Part shown: piece after piece, positions 62,927-64,000 of the stretch | How the letters are laid out: every line of letters starts with the position of its first letter | How positions within the stretch are numbered: position 1 is the stretch's first letter | Position numbers and translations under genes: made by a program | Assembly: GCF_004379255.2 (NCBI RefSeq) | Contig: NC_056052.1 | Coordinates: 17,392,589 to 17,456,588 of the forward strand | Source of the DNA: Salvia splendens | Taxonomy: Eukaryota > Streptophyta > Magnoliopsida > Lamiales > Lamiaceae | DNA length: 64,000 bases | Direction: 5' to 3' | Notes under the pieces: generated by a model | What the model was told of the DNA's origin: nothing | The model's input: the letters and a program-made list of their open reading frames with translations, nothing else | Databases searched by the model: none

Positions 62927-63764
62927 TCACCTCGCCTGTTTCCTTCCTTGCGGCCGGCGTTGGAAACTGCTCGGGCCGGCGTCGGGGCTACCGAAGTTAG
63001 CTCCGGCTAGCTGGCTAGCTACCTCATCCTCGCCGGCATCGGATAGGGATACCGACCTTGACCGTTTGCTAGAGGAGCTGGAGGATGATGATACCCCTCC
63101 TTTATACTTCGGATGCATACGCACCTCCTGCCAAGCGTTGAGGTACTTGAATGGTTTGTAATGTTGGGATTGGTACGTCGCCAAGGCGGCACTGATGATG
63201 TCGAGCTCCCTCCTGCCGCTCCCCGTCGCCCGCTCTTCCTGGAGGTAATACCCCTGGAACTTTTGGATTTCTTCATTGGCTCTGAAGATGGCATTGCGCA
63301 CCATACTCTCATTGCGCTCGATGGTTCCATCCGGTCGGTTTTCATTGTACCGGCGAGAGACGCGCCACCAAAACCTATCCCCGCTTTGGTTTGTGCCAAC
63401 CTCCGGATCTTCGGAGATTGCCAAATAGGCTTTGAATAACTGATCCATCTCCCCCGAAGTGTATGGGGTGCGAAGGTGAGTGTTACCGCCACGACCATGA
63501 ACACGAACACCATGAGGAGTAGGAGTAGGAGAAGTCTGAGTGCCGCCGCTCCCTCCCGGTCCTGGTTCAGGTACCCACCCGTTTCGCCCATCGGGGGGCA
63601 TCTTGGTCGTCCACCGGGTAAGGCCAGTAGCCACCCGGAATTTGAAAACCTTGGGTTTGAGGAGGGGCCGAGAATTGCAGTTCCGGACTAGGGAATGGTT
63701 GTGAGCCGAACCATTCGTGGTTCCAACCGCGGGAGTCGGAGGGGTGATCGTCGGAGCATGACAT
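62927..63764 (-). pseudogene. SANT/NAM-associated ORF, unit 10 (frameshifted)
   Basis: The G run at 63593-63598 has one base too many (six against five), shifting the frame near residue 56. The SANT and NAM-associated part remains open downstream. It starts MSCSDDH instead of MSCFDDH. Its GC module lies beyond the window end. Confidence 0.75.
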
Positions 63765-64000
63765 TTTTTTTGTAAGAGTGAAAGATTGAGTATTGATTAG
63801 AGAATCTAGATGAGAATTGTGTAGTGTGGTGAAAAATTTCTTGTGTGGAAATGGAGGTACTTATAGATGAAAATGTGAATTTTGGGGAAAATAAATTGAA
63901 AAATAAATTAAAAGTGGTGACAAAACGGATATAATTTATTGGGAAGTGGGAAAATATTTTTTTAATTTAAAAACGATTTTTTAAATTAAATTCTAATTTA

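Larger units (their letters stand above)
41402..64000 (-). repeat. tandem array of chimeric 2.39-kb units, ten copies
   Basis: Units begin (plus-strand order, at the ORF stop) at 41409, 43803, 46195, 48587, 50979, 53361, 55752, 58143, 60535 and 62927. Spacings are 2394, 2392, 2392, 2392, 2382, 2391, 2391, 2392 and 2392 bp; the tenth is cut by the window end. All are head to tail and nearly identical by eye. On the minus strand each has a GC-rich module, a leader with a TATA box, a SANT/NAM-associated ORF, and an LTR-like module of about 1.1 kb. The 2382-bp spacing comes from an 11-bp loss between TTCCGCC repeats near 53016. The array probably continues beyond 64000. Confidence 0.95.

Noticed and set aside
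41402..64000. CRISPR-like or bacterial origin for the direct repeats
   Set aside because: The period is 2.39 kb with no spacer structure, and the context is plant nuclear DNA.

Overview
The window is nuclear DNA of a flowering plant, most likely a eudicot. Evidence: spliced genes with GT-AG introns, a 260-residue cytosolic ribosomal protein with the plant RPL8 layout, a telo-box and TGGGCY (site II) motifs in its promoter, and plant-type hAT, Harbinger, Stowaway-like, Ty3 (Tat/Athila and Tekay-like) elements. The order or genus cannot be fixed from the sequence alone.

Layout. (1) 1-7.75 kb: transposon debris. This holds a decayed hAT element with a BED/hAT transposase pseudogene on the minus strand, a Ty3 LTR and gag remnant that carries a hAT-like non-autonomous element which itself carries a TA-flanked MITE, a near-perfect 195-bp fold-back, and a fragment related to the array in part 4. 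(2) 9.9-27 kb: the gene island. Four spliced host genes were reconstructed with closed reading frames: an organelle-type single-RRM protein (minus, 4 exons, 146 aa), cytosolic ribosomal protein L8/uL2 (minus, 2 exons, 260 aa), mRNA cap guanine-N7 methyltransferase (plus, 13 exons, 372 aa) and an unrecognised protein with a C-terminal membrane segment (minus, 4 exons, 302 aa). RPL8 and the cap methyltransferase diverge from an 814-bp shared upstream region. Stowaway-like MITEs sit in introns and intergenic DNA. (3) 27.8-41.4 kb: nested LTR retroelements. They include a non-autonomous Ty3 element carrying a solo LTR in its internal region and a MITE in one LTR, a truncated inverted LTR, and a Tat/Athila-type 5' LTR with a tRNA-Asp primer site. 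That 5' LTR is split by a Tekay-like chromovirus remnant whose interior is almost completely deleted.

(4) 41.4-64 kb (window end): a head-to-tail tandem array of ten units of about 2.39 kb, the last cut by the window edge. On the minus strand each unit has a GC-rich module with inverted repeats, a TATA-bearing leader, a 278-codon SANT/Myb-like plus NAM-associated ORF of the kind tied to PIF/Harbinger transposons, and a roughly 1.1-kb LTR-like module. The ORF stop codon is the first three bases of the LTR-like module. Four units keep the full frame; six carry one single-base indel, each in a homopolymer. The array starts about 200 bp after the primer-binding site of the plus-strand retroelement. 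This chimeric DNA-transposon/LTR satellite is the most unusual structure in the window.

The host genes serve translation (RPL8), mRNA capping and probably organelle RNA processing; I see no pathway link among them. The rest is mobile DNA. Exon boundaries come from splice motifs and family resemblance read by eye; no alignment or search was run.
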